Source: JAVKEN01 sp040221415 (GTDB taxonomy: Bacteria > Pseudomonadota > Alphaproteobacteria > Rickettsiales > JABSSG01). From it: 14,853 nucleotides of DNA. The first letter of the stretch is position 1, and the number at the start of each line of letters is the position of its first letter. The position numbers and the translations under genes were made by a program. Below are positions 1 through 7,023 of this stretch, piece by piece. The stretch is from the NCBI GenBank assembly GCA_040221415.1, contig JAVKEN010000008.1:1-14853 (forward strand), written 5' to 3'. The notes under the pieces were generated by a model that was given only the letters and a program-made list of their open reading frames with translations, ran no database searches and had not been told where the DNA came from.

Positions 1-87
1 CTCCTTTATGCTTTTCATAGAATTGTTTTATACTTGTCTATTTATGTAAGCGATAATGCCCTGAGCGTCGCTTCCATAAAAAGATAT

Positions 88-1281
88 TTATGCAGTAGTA
101 TCATTGGCATAAAGGAGTAGAATTATAATTGAAGCTGTAAAAACAATTTTAAAATCATCAAACGTTTTTTTAGATGCATTCCATTTTATAAAAATGAATG
201 CAATTAATATAAATGAAGTAAAGATTACCCCACCACTTCTGAAGAAAAAGAAAGTAAAAAAAGCTAGCAAAAAGTTGCCCGTTACTTTCAGGCCATGTTC
301 TGTTTGAATTTGAGTTGTTGCTATATCAAATTTCTCAAGAAATGTTTTACTCTGAATATCAGGAACATATTTTGCTAAAAACTCATTTACCCATACATGG
401 TCTACTATCTGTGGCAAAATCAGTAAACAGGCAATGAATAGTATGTAGCTTAAGTGAAAAAGTTTTCTTCTAAACATAAGATACACTAAAAATATTACTG
501 TAAGATTGCTCAAAGTAAGGCCTACTTGCTTTAGTGCAGCCATAGCAAAAATTAGCGGGATAAATATTAGTAACCTATTAGGGTGATTAATTTCCTGATA
601 TATAACTACTAATAAAGCTGCAAAAGATGCGCCAACTATATAGTCAGCATATAAACTTCCAAACCCTGGGTTTAGATACAAAGCTGGAATGGTGATTATT
701 ACAATTAATAAAAGCGATGAAACTAGCTTTTTGGAAGTGTATAACAAGAATGAGCAAAGCATAGTGAATAGACAGCAATTTGCTAAAATAGCAATCCCTT
801 GGCTGTATCCAAAAAATTTGGTGAAATAATATTGATAAATTGCGGGTCCGTTCGGGTATACTGGTTGCGCATTGTTTGTTAGTTCTGGCGGAGAAAACCC
901 ATCAAACAAGGTAAGTTCTTTTATAATTATTCCCCAGTTAAGAGTTTCATCGGGCGATGAATAAAATGCAAAACCCGTTCTCAGAAACCAAATAAAACAA
1001 ATGGCAAATAACACAAGAAATTCTTTTGGGAACAAAGAAGAGAAGTCTTTTTCTCGACAGGCTTGGAAAGAAAAATATCCGGCTGAGATAAATCCTATAA
1101 GCTGAAATAAATAAAAACTATGAAGAAGTAACCCAAAAAAATTAAGAACAAACCCTACGGTAATCCATAATGCTTGAAATAGAACTATAGATTGCCAATA
1201 ATTTTTGACAAACTTATTTATTAATGCAAACCATCCAGCAAAATTAGCAAAAATTAAAATAAATTTTAATGTAAGAATCAT
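88..1281 (-). CDS. Polytopic membrane protein, GT-C glycosyltransferase-like
   Basis: Encodes a 397-residue, very hydrophobic protein with roughly nine to ten predicted membrane helices starting near residue 3. A soluble loop around residues 107-150 carries an Asp-Glu pair (D111, E112) followed by a Tyr-Pro-rich stretch (YPNGP near 142-146). An acidic pair in the first large extracytoplasmic loop is typical of GT-C lipid-linked sugar transferases such as the ArnT/PMT relatives, so a role in transferring a sugar to an envelope molecule is plausible but inferred. The start ATG has no evident Shine-Dalgarno sequence. The gene lies downstream of tRNA-Pro on the same strand with about 144 bp between them, in which I see nothing definite. 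The same frame stays open for 19 more codons after the TAA stop, so the 3' end may be eroded. It could also be an unrelated conserved membrane protein. Confidence 0.7.
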   Translation of the reverse strand: MILTLKFILIFANFAGWFALINKFVKNYWQSIVLFQALWITVGFVLNFFGLLLHSFYLFQLIGFISAGYFSFQACREKDFSSLFPKEFLVLFAICFIWFLRTGFAFYSSPDETLNWGIIIKELTLFDGFSPPELTNNAQPVYPNGPAIYQYYFTKFFGYSQGIAILANCCLFTMLCSFLLYTSKKLVSSLLLIVIITIPALYLNPGFGSLYADYIVGASFAALLVVIYQEINHPNRLLIFIPLIFAMAALKQVGLTLSNLTVIFLVYLMFRRKLFHLSYILFIACLLILPQIVDHVWVNEFLAKYVPDIQSKTFLEKFDIATTQIQTEHGLKVTGNFLLAFFTFFFFRSGGVIFTSFILIAFIFIKWNASKKTFDDFKIVFTASIIILLLYANDTTA

Positions 1282-1425
1282 AAGAATATTTTTTTTGTAC
1301 TTGTGGCATGGTAATACACTGTGGTTGGGAGGGCAATATATTTAATCCTATATAACCAAAGAATTATTCAGCCCATAAGATTTAGTTGTGCTCTAAAGAG
1401 TAGTGAAGCCTACATGGAATAAAAA

Positions 1426-1502
<77 letters not shown>

Positions 1503-1513
1503 AGAGAGTACCT

Positions 1514-1542
1514 TTTATAATTTGCTTTCTGATAAAATTCAA
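1514..1542 (-). promoter_or_regulatory. Sigma-70-like promoter of tRNA-Pro
   Basis: On the minus strand a -35 box TTGAAT (1537-1542) is followed after exactly 17 bp by a -10 box TATAAA (1514-1519). The expected transcription start near 1507 is about 5 nt before the mature tRNA 5' end at 1502. Spacing and position agree well. No transcript data are available. Confidence 0.6.
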
Positions 1543-1564
1543 GTAATAAGGTAGAAATTTTCTA

Positions 1565-1580
1565 GCATAATTTTTTATGC
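1565..1580. repeat. Small perfect inverted repeat
   Basis: GCATAA (1565-1570) and TTATGC (1575-1580) are perfect inverted copies around a TTTT spacer. It lies between the tRNA-Pro promoter and the promoter region of the 157-residue protein gene. The 6-bp AT-rich stem is too weak for a terminator. It could be a repressor site or chance. Confidence 0.3.
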
Positions 1581-1674
1581 GATGTAAAATGAGGCTAATT
1601 ATTCACTTGACTCTTTATACAAAAAGTTGCAATACAGTAAACATATATTAACTTATAATTAATGGAGAGGTGTT

Positions 1675-2148
1675 ATGTCATTAAAACAAGATAAAAGGGA
1701 CTTTGATCCAGAACTTAAATTTTTGTTCGTTGATCAAGAAACAAACAAGTTTAATTTTGTTGGTATGAATGCTTATAAAGCTGGGGTTAACTTGAAGCAA
1801 GCAATTCAAACTACGAATCCTGCACATGTCTATGCTAAGCTTATTGGTGTTAAAGATGAGGATTTAAATTTATTTAATACTATGGAGGAAGCTATGTGTG
1901 TTGAGACGGTGCTTGAGACTCAAAACACTTCATTATATTACGAAGATAGTATGGGAGAAACAGTTTCATCATTTCCTAGGATTGTAGATGATTATGATTA
2001 TGAAACGAACAATCCCCATAAGTCTTTGTTTGGAAATTCTGGTATTGCAAAATGTTTGCCTGGTACTTTTTGCACTGAAGATGTAGTTACTTTCGGTTTT
2101 TCTATATGCGCTGGCGTAACAGAGCCTACAGTTTTCGAAATGAGTTAA
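1675..2148 (+). CDS. Uncharacterised acidic 157-residue protein
   Basis: I do not recognise this protein. It is soluble-looking, with no signal peptide or membrane segment, and strongly acidic (about 24 Asp/Glu against about 12 Lys/Arg). The middle (residues 62-112) is rich in acidic residues and Tyr. The C-terminal third is Gly-rich with cysteines near residues 126, 132 and 144. The ATG has a strong ribosome binding site (GGAGAGG at 1664-1670, 4 nt before the start). A TATAAT-like box lies at 1654-1659, too close to the SD for certainty as a -10. A TTGACT at 1607-1612 is a possible -35 without a convincing partner. It is monocistronic, flanked by genes on the opposite strand, and followed by a strong intrinsic terminator, so it is very probably a real expressed gene. 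Codon use looks like its neighbours. Function is unknown. Confidence 0.8.
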   Translation: MSLKQDKRDFDPELKFLFVDQETNKFNFVGMNAYKAGVNLKQAIQTTNPAHVYAKLIGVKDEDLNLFNTMEEAMCVETVLETQNTSLYYEDSMGETVSSFPRIVDDYDYETNNPHKSLFGNSGIAKCLPGTFCTEDVVTFGFSICAGVTEPTVFEMS

Positions 2149-2167
2149 GATTATTAAATCGTATTAG

Positions 2168-2195
2168 AAAGCCGGCCTTCGGGCTGGCTTTTTTT
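2168..2195 (+). terminator. Rho-independent terminator after the 157-residue gene
   Basis: An 8-bp stem AGCCGGCC/GGCTGGCT (one G-U pair) closes a TTCG tetraloop and is followed by seven T residues (2189-2195). It begins about 20 nt after the stop at 2148. The convergent transporter gene ends inside the T-tract (its stop is 2194-2196). On the minus strand the run after the hairpin is only TTTC, so termination should be efficient mainly on the plus strand. Confidence 0.9.
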
Positions 2196-3102
2196 ATGCT
2201 GGGCTGTTTGGCGCTATTTTCTTATTATGCTTACCAAGAGTAATCATCACAGTTCCTGATAAAACAATTATGATACCTATTATTTTGATCATATCAATTG
2301 ATTCTCCAAGGAATGCAACTCCAAAAACCACCACAAATATTGGCTCCAAAATACAAAGTGCAGATACTTTAGTGGCGCTTATATAGTTAAGCGCATCAAT
2401 GCTCAATAATATAGGTAGCGCAGTACATACAACGCCAATTCCGATGATATTTAAAATTTCATCTTCGGTTGTTGGGAGTTTGAAATTATCTGTAAAAGCA
2501 CAAATAATTGCGCAACAAACTATTCCTCCCAGTGAAGTAAATAGGGTTGAAACTAGGGGAGATTTAACATTAATTCTTTTATTAACTATAAAGAACAGTG
2601 CGAATGTTATTGCGCCTAGTAGGCTAAGCCCGATTCCTATTGAGTCTACAGCTAACTCTCCGATATCAGCGAAAAGAACTAAACCAGCAAACATCACGAA
2701 TAATGCTATATAAGTAGATTTTGCAAAGCTCTTTCTCCAGATAAATCTTTCAACTAAAAGGACTATACCAGGAAAAGTGAAGATAATCACCATCGAAAGC
2801 CCAGTACCAATATATTGGCTAGCAGTAAAAAATAAATTGCTTCCTATGCCAAAGAAAAAAATTCCAGCTAAGAAAACATAAAAAATTGATTTAGGTTCTT
2901 CATCGATTTTTTTCACCCTAAGGAAAATTAAAACCGTCACAAAGATTGTTGAAACTATAAATCTCCAGAACAGCATTGCAGCGATAGCAAATCCCTCATT
3001 AGTCAGAGTGACGCCGAAGTAACCAACCATCCCATAAAAGAATCCAGCTAGAGTTGCGTACAATATTCCTTTCTGGTGATTATTAAGAAGATGAACCATC
3101 AA
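2194..3102 (-). CDS. EamA/DMT-family inner membrane transporter
   Basis: This 302-residue protein has about ten predicted membrane helices arranged as two repeats of five, the length and layout of EamA (drug/metabolite transporter) proteins such as RhaT/YdcZ/S-adenosylmethionine transporter relatives. The N-terminal repeat begins with a helix rich in Gly (LAGFFYGMVGYFG). The second repeat ends with a typical FLGE segment, a loop, and a last helix with GIIIVLSGTVMI, as in many DMT exporters. Members move amino acids, nucleotides or other metabolites; the substrate cannot be told here. The start ATG is followed by a second ATG, and neither has a clear Shine-Dalgarno sequence. It is transcribed alone, divergently from the mraZ operon, and converges on the 157-residue gene. 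Confidence 0.88.
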   Translation of the reverse strand: MMVHLLNNHQKGILYATLAGFFYGMVGYFGVTLTNEGFAIAAMLFWRFIVSTIFVTVLIFLRVKKIDEEPKSIFYVFLAGIFFFGIGSNLFFTASQYIGTGLSMVIIFTFPGIVLLVERFIWRKSFAKSTYIALFVMFAGLVLFADIGELAVDSIGIGLSLLGAITFALFFIVNKRINVKSPLVSTLFTSLGGIVCCAIICAFTDNFKLPTTEDEILNIIGIGVVCTALPILLSIDALNYISATKVSALCILEPIFVVVFGVAFLGESIDMIKIIGIIIVLSGTVMITLGKHNKKIAPNSPA

Positions 3103-3121
3103 ACATTATTTTTAATATTCC

Positions 3122-3132
3122 ACAGTATAGCA
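3122..3132 (-). promoter_or_regulatory. Extended -10 promoter of the EamA gene
   Basis: On the minus strand TATACT (3124-3129) is preceded by TG one base upstream, giving the extended -10 pattern TGnTATAnT. There is no good -35 box at 17 bp, which fits an extended -10 promoter. Transcription would start near 3117, about 15 nt before the start codon. Confidence 0.45.
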
Positions 3133-3307
3133 TTCTTTCTTTGTTTCTTACATGGTAAATTCAGGAACTTTTAATTAATTTTGATCCAAGCATCTGCAAA
3201 TTATTAACTAAAATCAACAATTTTGACTTTTTTGTCACGTAAATCTCTACCCATAGTTATATTTTCCGGGCATTTTCACTTTTTGAAGTAGAAATTTACA
3301 TATTTAC

Positions 3308-3337
3308 TTGGAAAGTGGGTTGATTTGAAGTTATAAT
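3308..3337 (+). promoter_or_regulatory. Probable promoter of the mraZ-murE operon
   Basis: A consensus -10 box TATAAT lies at 3332-3337, with a weaker -35 candidate TTGGAA at 3308-3313 (18-bp spacer). The expected start near 3344 lies inside the TGGG repeat block, giving a leader of about 94 nt before the mraZ ATG. No other good promoter is seen in 3140-3300, which is plain A+T-rich sequence. Confidence 0.65.
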
Positions 3338-3381
3338 CCCATTATATACCATGGCAACCCATGTTAACCCATTATTAACCA
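3338..3381 (-). promoter_or_regulatory. MraZ operator: five TGG(G) motifs at 10-bp spacing
   Basis: Read on the minus strand, TGGG or TGGT motifs start every 10 bp exactly: plus-strand complements at 3338-3341 (CCCA), 3348-3351 (ACCA), 3358-3361 (CCCA), 3368-3371 (CCCA) and 3378-3381 (ACCA). MraZ is known to bind arrays of TGGG direct repeats with about one helical turn between them in its own promoter. Here the block starts right after the -10 box and covers the expected transcription start, so MraZ should autorepress the division operon. The outer and second motifs are imperfect. Confidence 0.8.
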
Positions 3382-3437
3382 TTTTGTGGTTTAATGGACG
3401 AAGGAAAAGAAATTTTAGAGGGAAGGACGGAAGGAAG

Positions 3438-3908
3438 ATGTTGTTTCTATCAACGTTTACAAATAAGATAGATAAGAAGGGCAGAGTCTCTGTGCCATCT
3501 TCCTTTCGTGCGCTTTTAACAGATGAGCACTTCTCCGGCGTTATCGCTTATCAATCTATCAGTAATAAATGTATAGAATCTTGCAGTATCGATAGAATTA
3601 AGCATTTAAGTGAAAGTATTGACGACCTTGATCCATATTCTGATGAAAGAGATGCATTTGCAACTATTATACTTGGTGGCAGTGTTAAGTTGCAGTTTGA
3701 CAGCGAAGGCAGAATCCTTCTTCCTGATGAGTTAGTAGGATTTGCTGACCTTCAAGATAAAGCATGCTTTGTAGGTAAAGGTCAAACTTTTGAGATATGG
3801 GACCCTGATCTTTATATGGCACATTATCAAAAAGCAAAAGACATTGCTGCACAGAATAGGGGCTCTTTAAGGCTGAATAAAAGAAATAATGGAGGGAGCA
3901 ATGCTTAG
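3438..3908 (+). CDS. mraZ: Transcriptional regulator MraZ
   Basis: MraZ is a ring-forming AbrB-fold DNA-binding protein that controls the dcw cluster. With the start at 3438 the product is 156 residues and opens MLFLSTFTNKIDKKGR, the usual MraZ beginning. The two family repeats are visible, each with its D-x3-R signature: DKKGR (residues 12-16) followed by VSVP, and DSEGR (88-92) followed by ILLP. The frame is open back to an ATG at 3351, but that extension overlaps the operator repeats and does not resemble the family, whereas 3438 is preceded by an AAGGAAG ribosome binding site. First gene of the operon; its stop overlaps the rsmH start by 8 bp. Autoregulation through the upstream repeats is expected. 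Confidence 0.95.
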   Translation: MLFLSTFTNKIDKKGRVSVPSSFRALLTDEHFSGVIAYQSISNKCIESCSIDRIKHLSESIDDLDPYSDERDAFATIILGGSVKLQFDSEGRILLPDELVGFADLQDKACFVGKGQTFEIWDPDLYMAHYQKAKDIAAQNRGSLRLNKRNNGGSNA

Positions 3909-4857
3909 GCAAGAAAGTTTATCTCCGCATATTTCAGTAATGTTAAACGAGGTGATGGATTATCTATCACCAAAAGAGGGAGAGGTTTATGTTGATTGTA
4001 CTTTTGGAGCAGGCGGTTACACAAAGTCTATTTTGGATAAAGCTAATTGCACTGTTATCTCCATTGATATGGATCCAGAAGCACTCGAACACGCGAGAAG
4101 ATTAGAAGAATCAATTAAGACTAATCACAAAAAGAAATTTATTTTTGTTCAAGATAATTTTTCTGAGATTGAGAATATAGTCAAAAATTTAGGATACGAA
4201 TTTATTGATGGGATTGTACTAGATTTAGGAGTCTCATCAATGCAACTTGATACGGTAAGTCGAGGGTTCTCGTTCATGAATGAGGCCCTCCTTGATATGC
4301 GAATGAGCCAGTCTGGAAAAAGTGCACATGATATTGTGAACACTTATTCTGAAAAAGACTTAGCTGACATTATATATAAATATGGTGATGAGCATAAATC
4401 ACGACAAATCGCTAAAAAAATTGTTGAGCATCGCGCTTACAACGAAATAGGGACGACCACACAGCTTGCAGATATCGTTAGATCAGTAGTTGGTAACAGA
4501 GGCAAAATTGACCCTGCTACTAAGACCTTTCAAGCGATCCGCATTTGTGTTAATAACGAACTACAAAACCTAGAGCAGGTCCTTGATGCTTCTGAGCTGC
4601 TGCTGAGAGATAAAGGTAGGCTAGTGGTCGTCTCTTTCCATTCACTAGAAGACAAATTAGTCAAAAAATTTGTTCAAGAAAGATCTGGAGTAAAAACTAA
4701 CACCTCACGTTATTTGCCAGACCTGGATGATAGTCCGTCTGAGATTAAATTCAAAAACCTGACTAAAAAAGCAGTTATGTGTTCTGATCAAGAAAAAAAT
4801 CAGAATGTAAGAGCTAGATCAGCACGATTACGCGCTGCAGTAAGAGTGAGTGGATGA
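3901..4857 (+). CDS. rsmH: 16S rRNA (cytosine(1402)-N(4))-methyltransferase RsmH
   Basis: RsmH (MraW) uses S-adenosylmethionine to methylate N4 of C1402 in the decoding centre of 16S rRNA. The 318-residue product has the N-terminal HISVMLNEV opening, the SAM-binding loop FGAGGYTKSIL (residues 35-45), the acidic strand end ISIDMDP (53-59), and the family signature DGIVLDLGVSSMQLD (103-117) followed by RGFSF and LDMRM. The usual helical insert and the C-terminal VVSFHSLED and RARSARLRA segments are present. An ATG at 3889 is also in frame, but 3901 is preferred: GGAGGG at 3891-3896 sits at the right distance, and the extra four residues are not family-like. Second gene of the mraZ operon, coupled to mraZ by an 8-bp overlap. 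Confidence 0.96.
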   Translation: MLRQESLSPHISVMLNEVMDYLSPKEGEVYVDCTFGAGGYTKSILDKANCTVISIDMDPEALEHARRLEESIKTNHKKKFIFVQDNFSEIENIVKNLGYEFIDGIVLDLGVSSMQLDTVSRGFSFMNEALLDMRMSQSGKSAHDIVNTYSEKDLADIIYKYGDEHKSRQIAKKIVEHRAYNEIGTTTQLADIVRSVVGNRGKIDPATKTFQAIRICVNNELQNLEQVLDASELLLRDKGRLVVVSFHSLEDKLVKKFVQERSGVKTNTSRYLPDLDDSPSEIKFKNLTKKAVMCSDQEKNQNVRARSARLRAAVRVSG

Positions 4858-4858
4858 T

Positions 4859-5281
4859 ATGTACAAGAATCCAATTTTTGTTTGTTGTTCTCTATTGATT
4901 CTTGGTCTTTTCGGCTTAGTGCAAGTTAAGATGTTTGTTCATCAACTTGATAATGAAGTTACCGAGCTTAAGAAAAATAAAAGTAGTTTAGTTAGCGAGA
5001 TGAAGGTTTTAAAAGCTGAATGGCATTATCTAACAAGAGAGGAAAGACTTGAGGCCTTGTCTAAAAAATATCTAAAAGTTGAGGCCCCATCAAAGGTTTA
5101 TAAGATTGAAGATTTTTATACTGAGAAAAAGAAAGAAGCTAAGAACGTTATTCAACAAAAAATCATTCATGTTTCACATGAAATTCCTAAGTGGAACCTT
5201 AAATCTAGGGATAAAATTTTAAGTAAAGTAAAAGGTCTTAAAAATATTGGAGGGCATGGCATCATTAAAACAGGAGGTTAA
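4859..5281 (+). CDS. ftsL: Cell division protein FtsL
   Basis: A small bitopic membrane protein of 140 residues with an N-terminal transmembrane helix (about residues 5-24), then a charged coiled-coil-like stretch (about 27-70) and a lysine-rich tail. Size, topology and position between rsmH and ftsI identify FtsL, which joins FtsB and FtsQ and activates the septal synthase FtsW-FtsI. The motif LTREERLEALSKKYLKV in the periplasmic part resembles the alphaproteobacterial FtsL core. FtsL sequences are poorly conserved, so position carries much of the weight. The start is uncertain: a GTG at 4850 in the same frame would add three residues and overlap rsmH by 8 bp; the ATG at 4859 leaves a 1-bp gap. 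Neither has a strong ribosome binding site. Confidence 0.85.
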   Translation: MYKNPIFVCCSLLILGLFGLVQVKMFVHQLDNEVTELKKNKSSLVSEMKVLKAEWHYLTREERLEALSKKYLKVEAPSKVYKIEDFYTEKKKEAKNVIQQKIIHVSHEIPKWNLKSRDKILSKVKGLKNIGGHGIIKTGG

Positions 5282-5307
5282 GCTAATAAAGTTTTGGGAA
5301 GGAACGC

Positions 5308-7023
5308 TTGATAAAAGGGTTATGTAGAAAATTAGTTTGTTTGATTAAAAACGATATTCGAAATGGTGTAGTGTCATTAGATAAGACAACTTACCCAGCA
5401 AGAATATCGATTTTAGTAGTTTTTTTCTGTTTTCTATATGCTGTACTTTGCTTTAAAATTTTCAATGTAGCCGTTTTCTTTGAAGAAGAGGTCAATGCTC
5501 GATTCCTTGGAAGCGAGATATCAAAAAGGAAAGACATAGTTGATAGGAATGGTGTTCTCTTAGCTACAAACCTGACAAGTGTTTCTGTATATGCAAACCC
5601 TAAAAAAATTGAAAATATTAGGAAAACTGCCAAGAGAATTGCTAAAGCCTTACCTGATATAAGGTTAGCTTCCCTAGAAAAAAAATTACGTTCAAACAAG
5701 TCATTTATTTGGATCAAGCGTAACATCTCTCCCAAAGAGCAACAAAGAGTGAATAATCTAGGTTTGCCTGGAGTTTTTTATGAAATTAACGAAAAGCGTG
5801 CATATCCATATGGAAGATTATTTTCTCACATATTGGGATATGTTGGTTTAGATGGTAACGGTCTTGCTGGTATAGAAAAGCAGTATGATGAAGAGCTGAA
5901 ATCTATAAAAGATGAAAAGGATCAAATTCAACTTACTTTAGACGCACGAATTCAAAATATTGCTCGAGAAGAATTAGGCAAAGGAATTAAGAAATTTAAA
6001 GCGAAAGGTGGCGCGGCTATTGTTCAGGATCCGAAAACAGGAGAGATAATATCTTTGGTTAGTCTGCCAGACTATGATCCCCATATACCCGGTAAAGCTA
6101 GTGATGAGCAGATGTTTAATAAGTCTACATTGGCTTCGTATGAACTTGGATCAGTCTTTAAGATATTTACAGTAGCGATGGCTCTAGATCGTGGTACTAC
6201 AGATGTTAAAGATGCATATGATGTTAGCAAGCCAATTCAATTTGCAAAATATTCAATCAAGGATTTTAGAGGTAAGGGTGGGTTCTTGTCTGTTCCTGAA
6301 ATTTTAATGTACTCTTCTAACATTGGCACAGTCCAAATCGCGTTTGAGCTTGGCGCAGACCATCTTTATGGCTATTTGAAGTCACTTGGGTTTTTGTCTA
6401 AGGTGAAAATAGACTACCCGGAAATTTCTTCTCCGATATATCCAAATAGAAAAAGTTGGGGTAGCACTAGTACCGCAACAGTATCATATGGGTACGGTGT
6501 ATCCGCTTCTCCTTTGCAAGTAATTAGGGCGTTTAATGCTGTAGTAAACGGAGGCTATTTAAGAGACTCAATGCTTGTTAAGCAAGAACACGAAAAACTT
6601 CCTGCGGCAAAAAAAGTATTTAGTGACGATACTAGTCTTAAGCTTAGAAAGATTCTAAATATGGTTGTTCAAAAAGGATCAGGTAAAAAAGCCAAGGTTG
6701 CTGGATATTATGTTGGAGGTAAATCTGGTACAGCAAATAAAGCGGTTAATGGAAAATATAATAGTAAGGCAAGAATGTCATCATTCCTTTCTGCTTTTCC
6801 AATACATGACCCGAAATATTCAATTTTTGTGATTTTAGATGACCCTCAGGGAATAAAAGAAACATTTGGTTTCGCAACAGGAGGGTGGAATGCAGCGCCA
6901 ATTACTTCAAGTATTATAAGAAGAATAGCAACTATAGAAAACATTCCGACATATGATGACAAAGAAATCGATGAAGCATTGAAGATAGAGTATGATACTG
7001 GCAAGAAAGGGAAGTATCTATGA
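5308..7023 (+). CDS. ftsI: Peptidoglycan D,D-transpeptidase FtsI (PBP3)
   Basis: FtsI cross-links septal peptidoglycan during division. The 571-residue protein has one N-terminal transmembrane helix (about 33-50), a class B penicillin-binding dimerisation domain (about 70-200, with RNG-VLA near 80-86 and AYPYGR-x-FSHILGYVG near 165-180), and a transpeptidase domain. The three active-site motifs are visible: SVFK with nucleophile S282 and K285, SSN at 336-338, and KSGT at 472-475 (the usual KTGT with Thr replaced by Ser, common in PBPs). The start is TTG, supported by AAGGAA (5299-5304) at good spacing. It follows ftsL by 26 bp and overlaps murE by 4 bp (ATGA), so FtsI and MurE are probably translationally coupled. 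Confidence 0.96.
   Translation: MIKGLCRKLVCLIKNDIRNGVVSLDKTTYPARISILVVFFCFLYAVLCFKIFNVAVFFEEEVNARFLGSEISKRKDIVDRNGVLLATNLTSVSVYANPKKIENIRKTAKRIAKALPDIRLASLEKKLRSNKSFIWIKRNISPKEQQRVNNLGLPGVFYEINEKRAYPYGRLFSHILGYVGLDGNGLAGIEKQYDEELKSIKDEKDQIQLTLDARIQNIAREELGKGIKKFKAKGGAAIVQDPKTGEIISLVSLPDYDPHIPGKASDEQMFNKSTLASYELGSVFKIFTVAMALDRGTTDVKDAYDVSKPIQFAKYSIKDFRGKGGFLSVPEILMYSSNIGTVQIAFELGADHLYGYLKSLGFLSKVKIDYPEISSPIYPNRKSWGSTSTATVSYGYGVSASPLQVIRAFNAVVNGGYLRDSMLVKQEHEKLPAAKKVFSDDTSLKLRKILNMVVQKGSGKKAKVAGYYVGGKSGTANKAVNGKYNSKARMSSFLSAFPIHDPKYSIFVILDDPQGIKETFGFATGGWNAAPITSSIIRRIATIENIPTYDDKEIDEALKIEYDTGKKGKYL

Noticed and set aside
1..18. Possible start of another minus-strand gene (ATG at 18)
   Set aside because: Only six codons are visible, no ribosome binding site precedes them, and they could equally belong to a decayed tail of the GT-C-like gene.
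3223..3264. TTGACT and TATATT as a second upstream promoter for mraZ
   Set aside because: The two boxes are 30 bp apart, far from functional spacing.
3338..3381. CRISPR-like or tandem satellite repeat
   Set aside because: The 10-bp period holds only the TGG(G) core with variable bases between, which is a protein-binding array rather than a repeat with spacers.
3351..3437. N-terminal extension of mraZ from ATG 3351
   Set aside because: It overlaps the MraZ operator repeats and does not resemble the family; ATG 3438 has a ribosome binding site and the typical MraZ opening.
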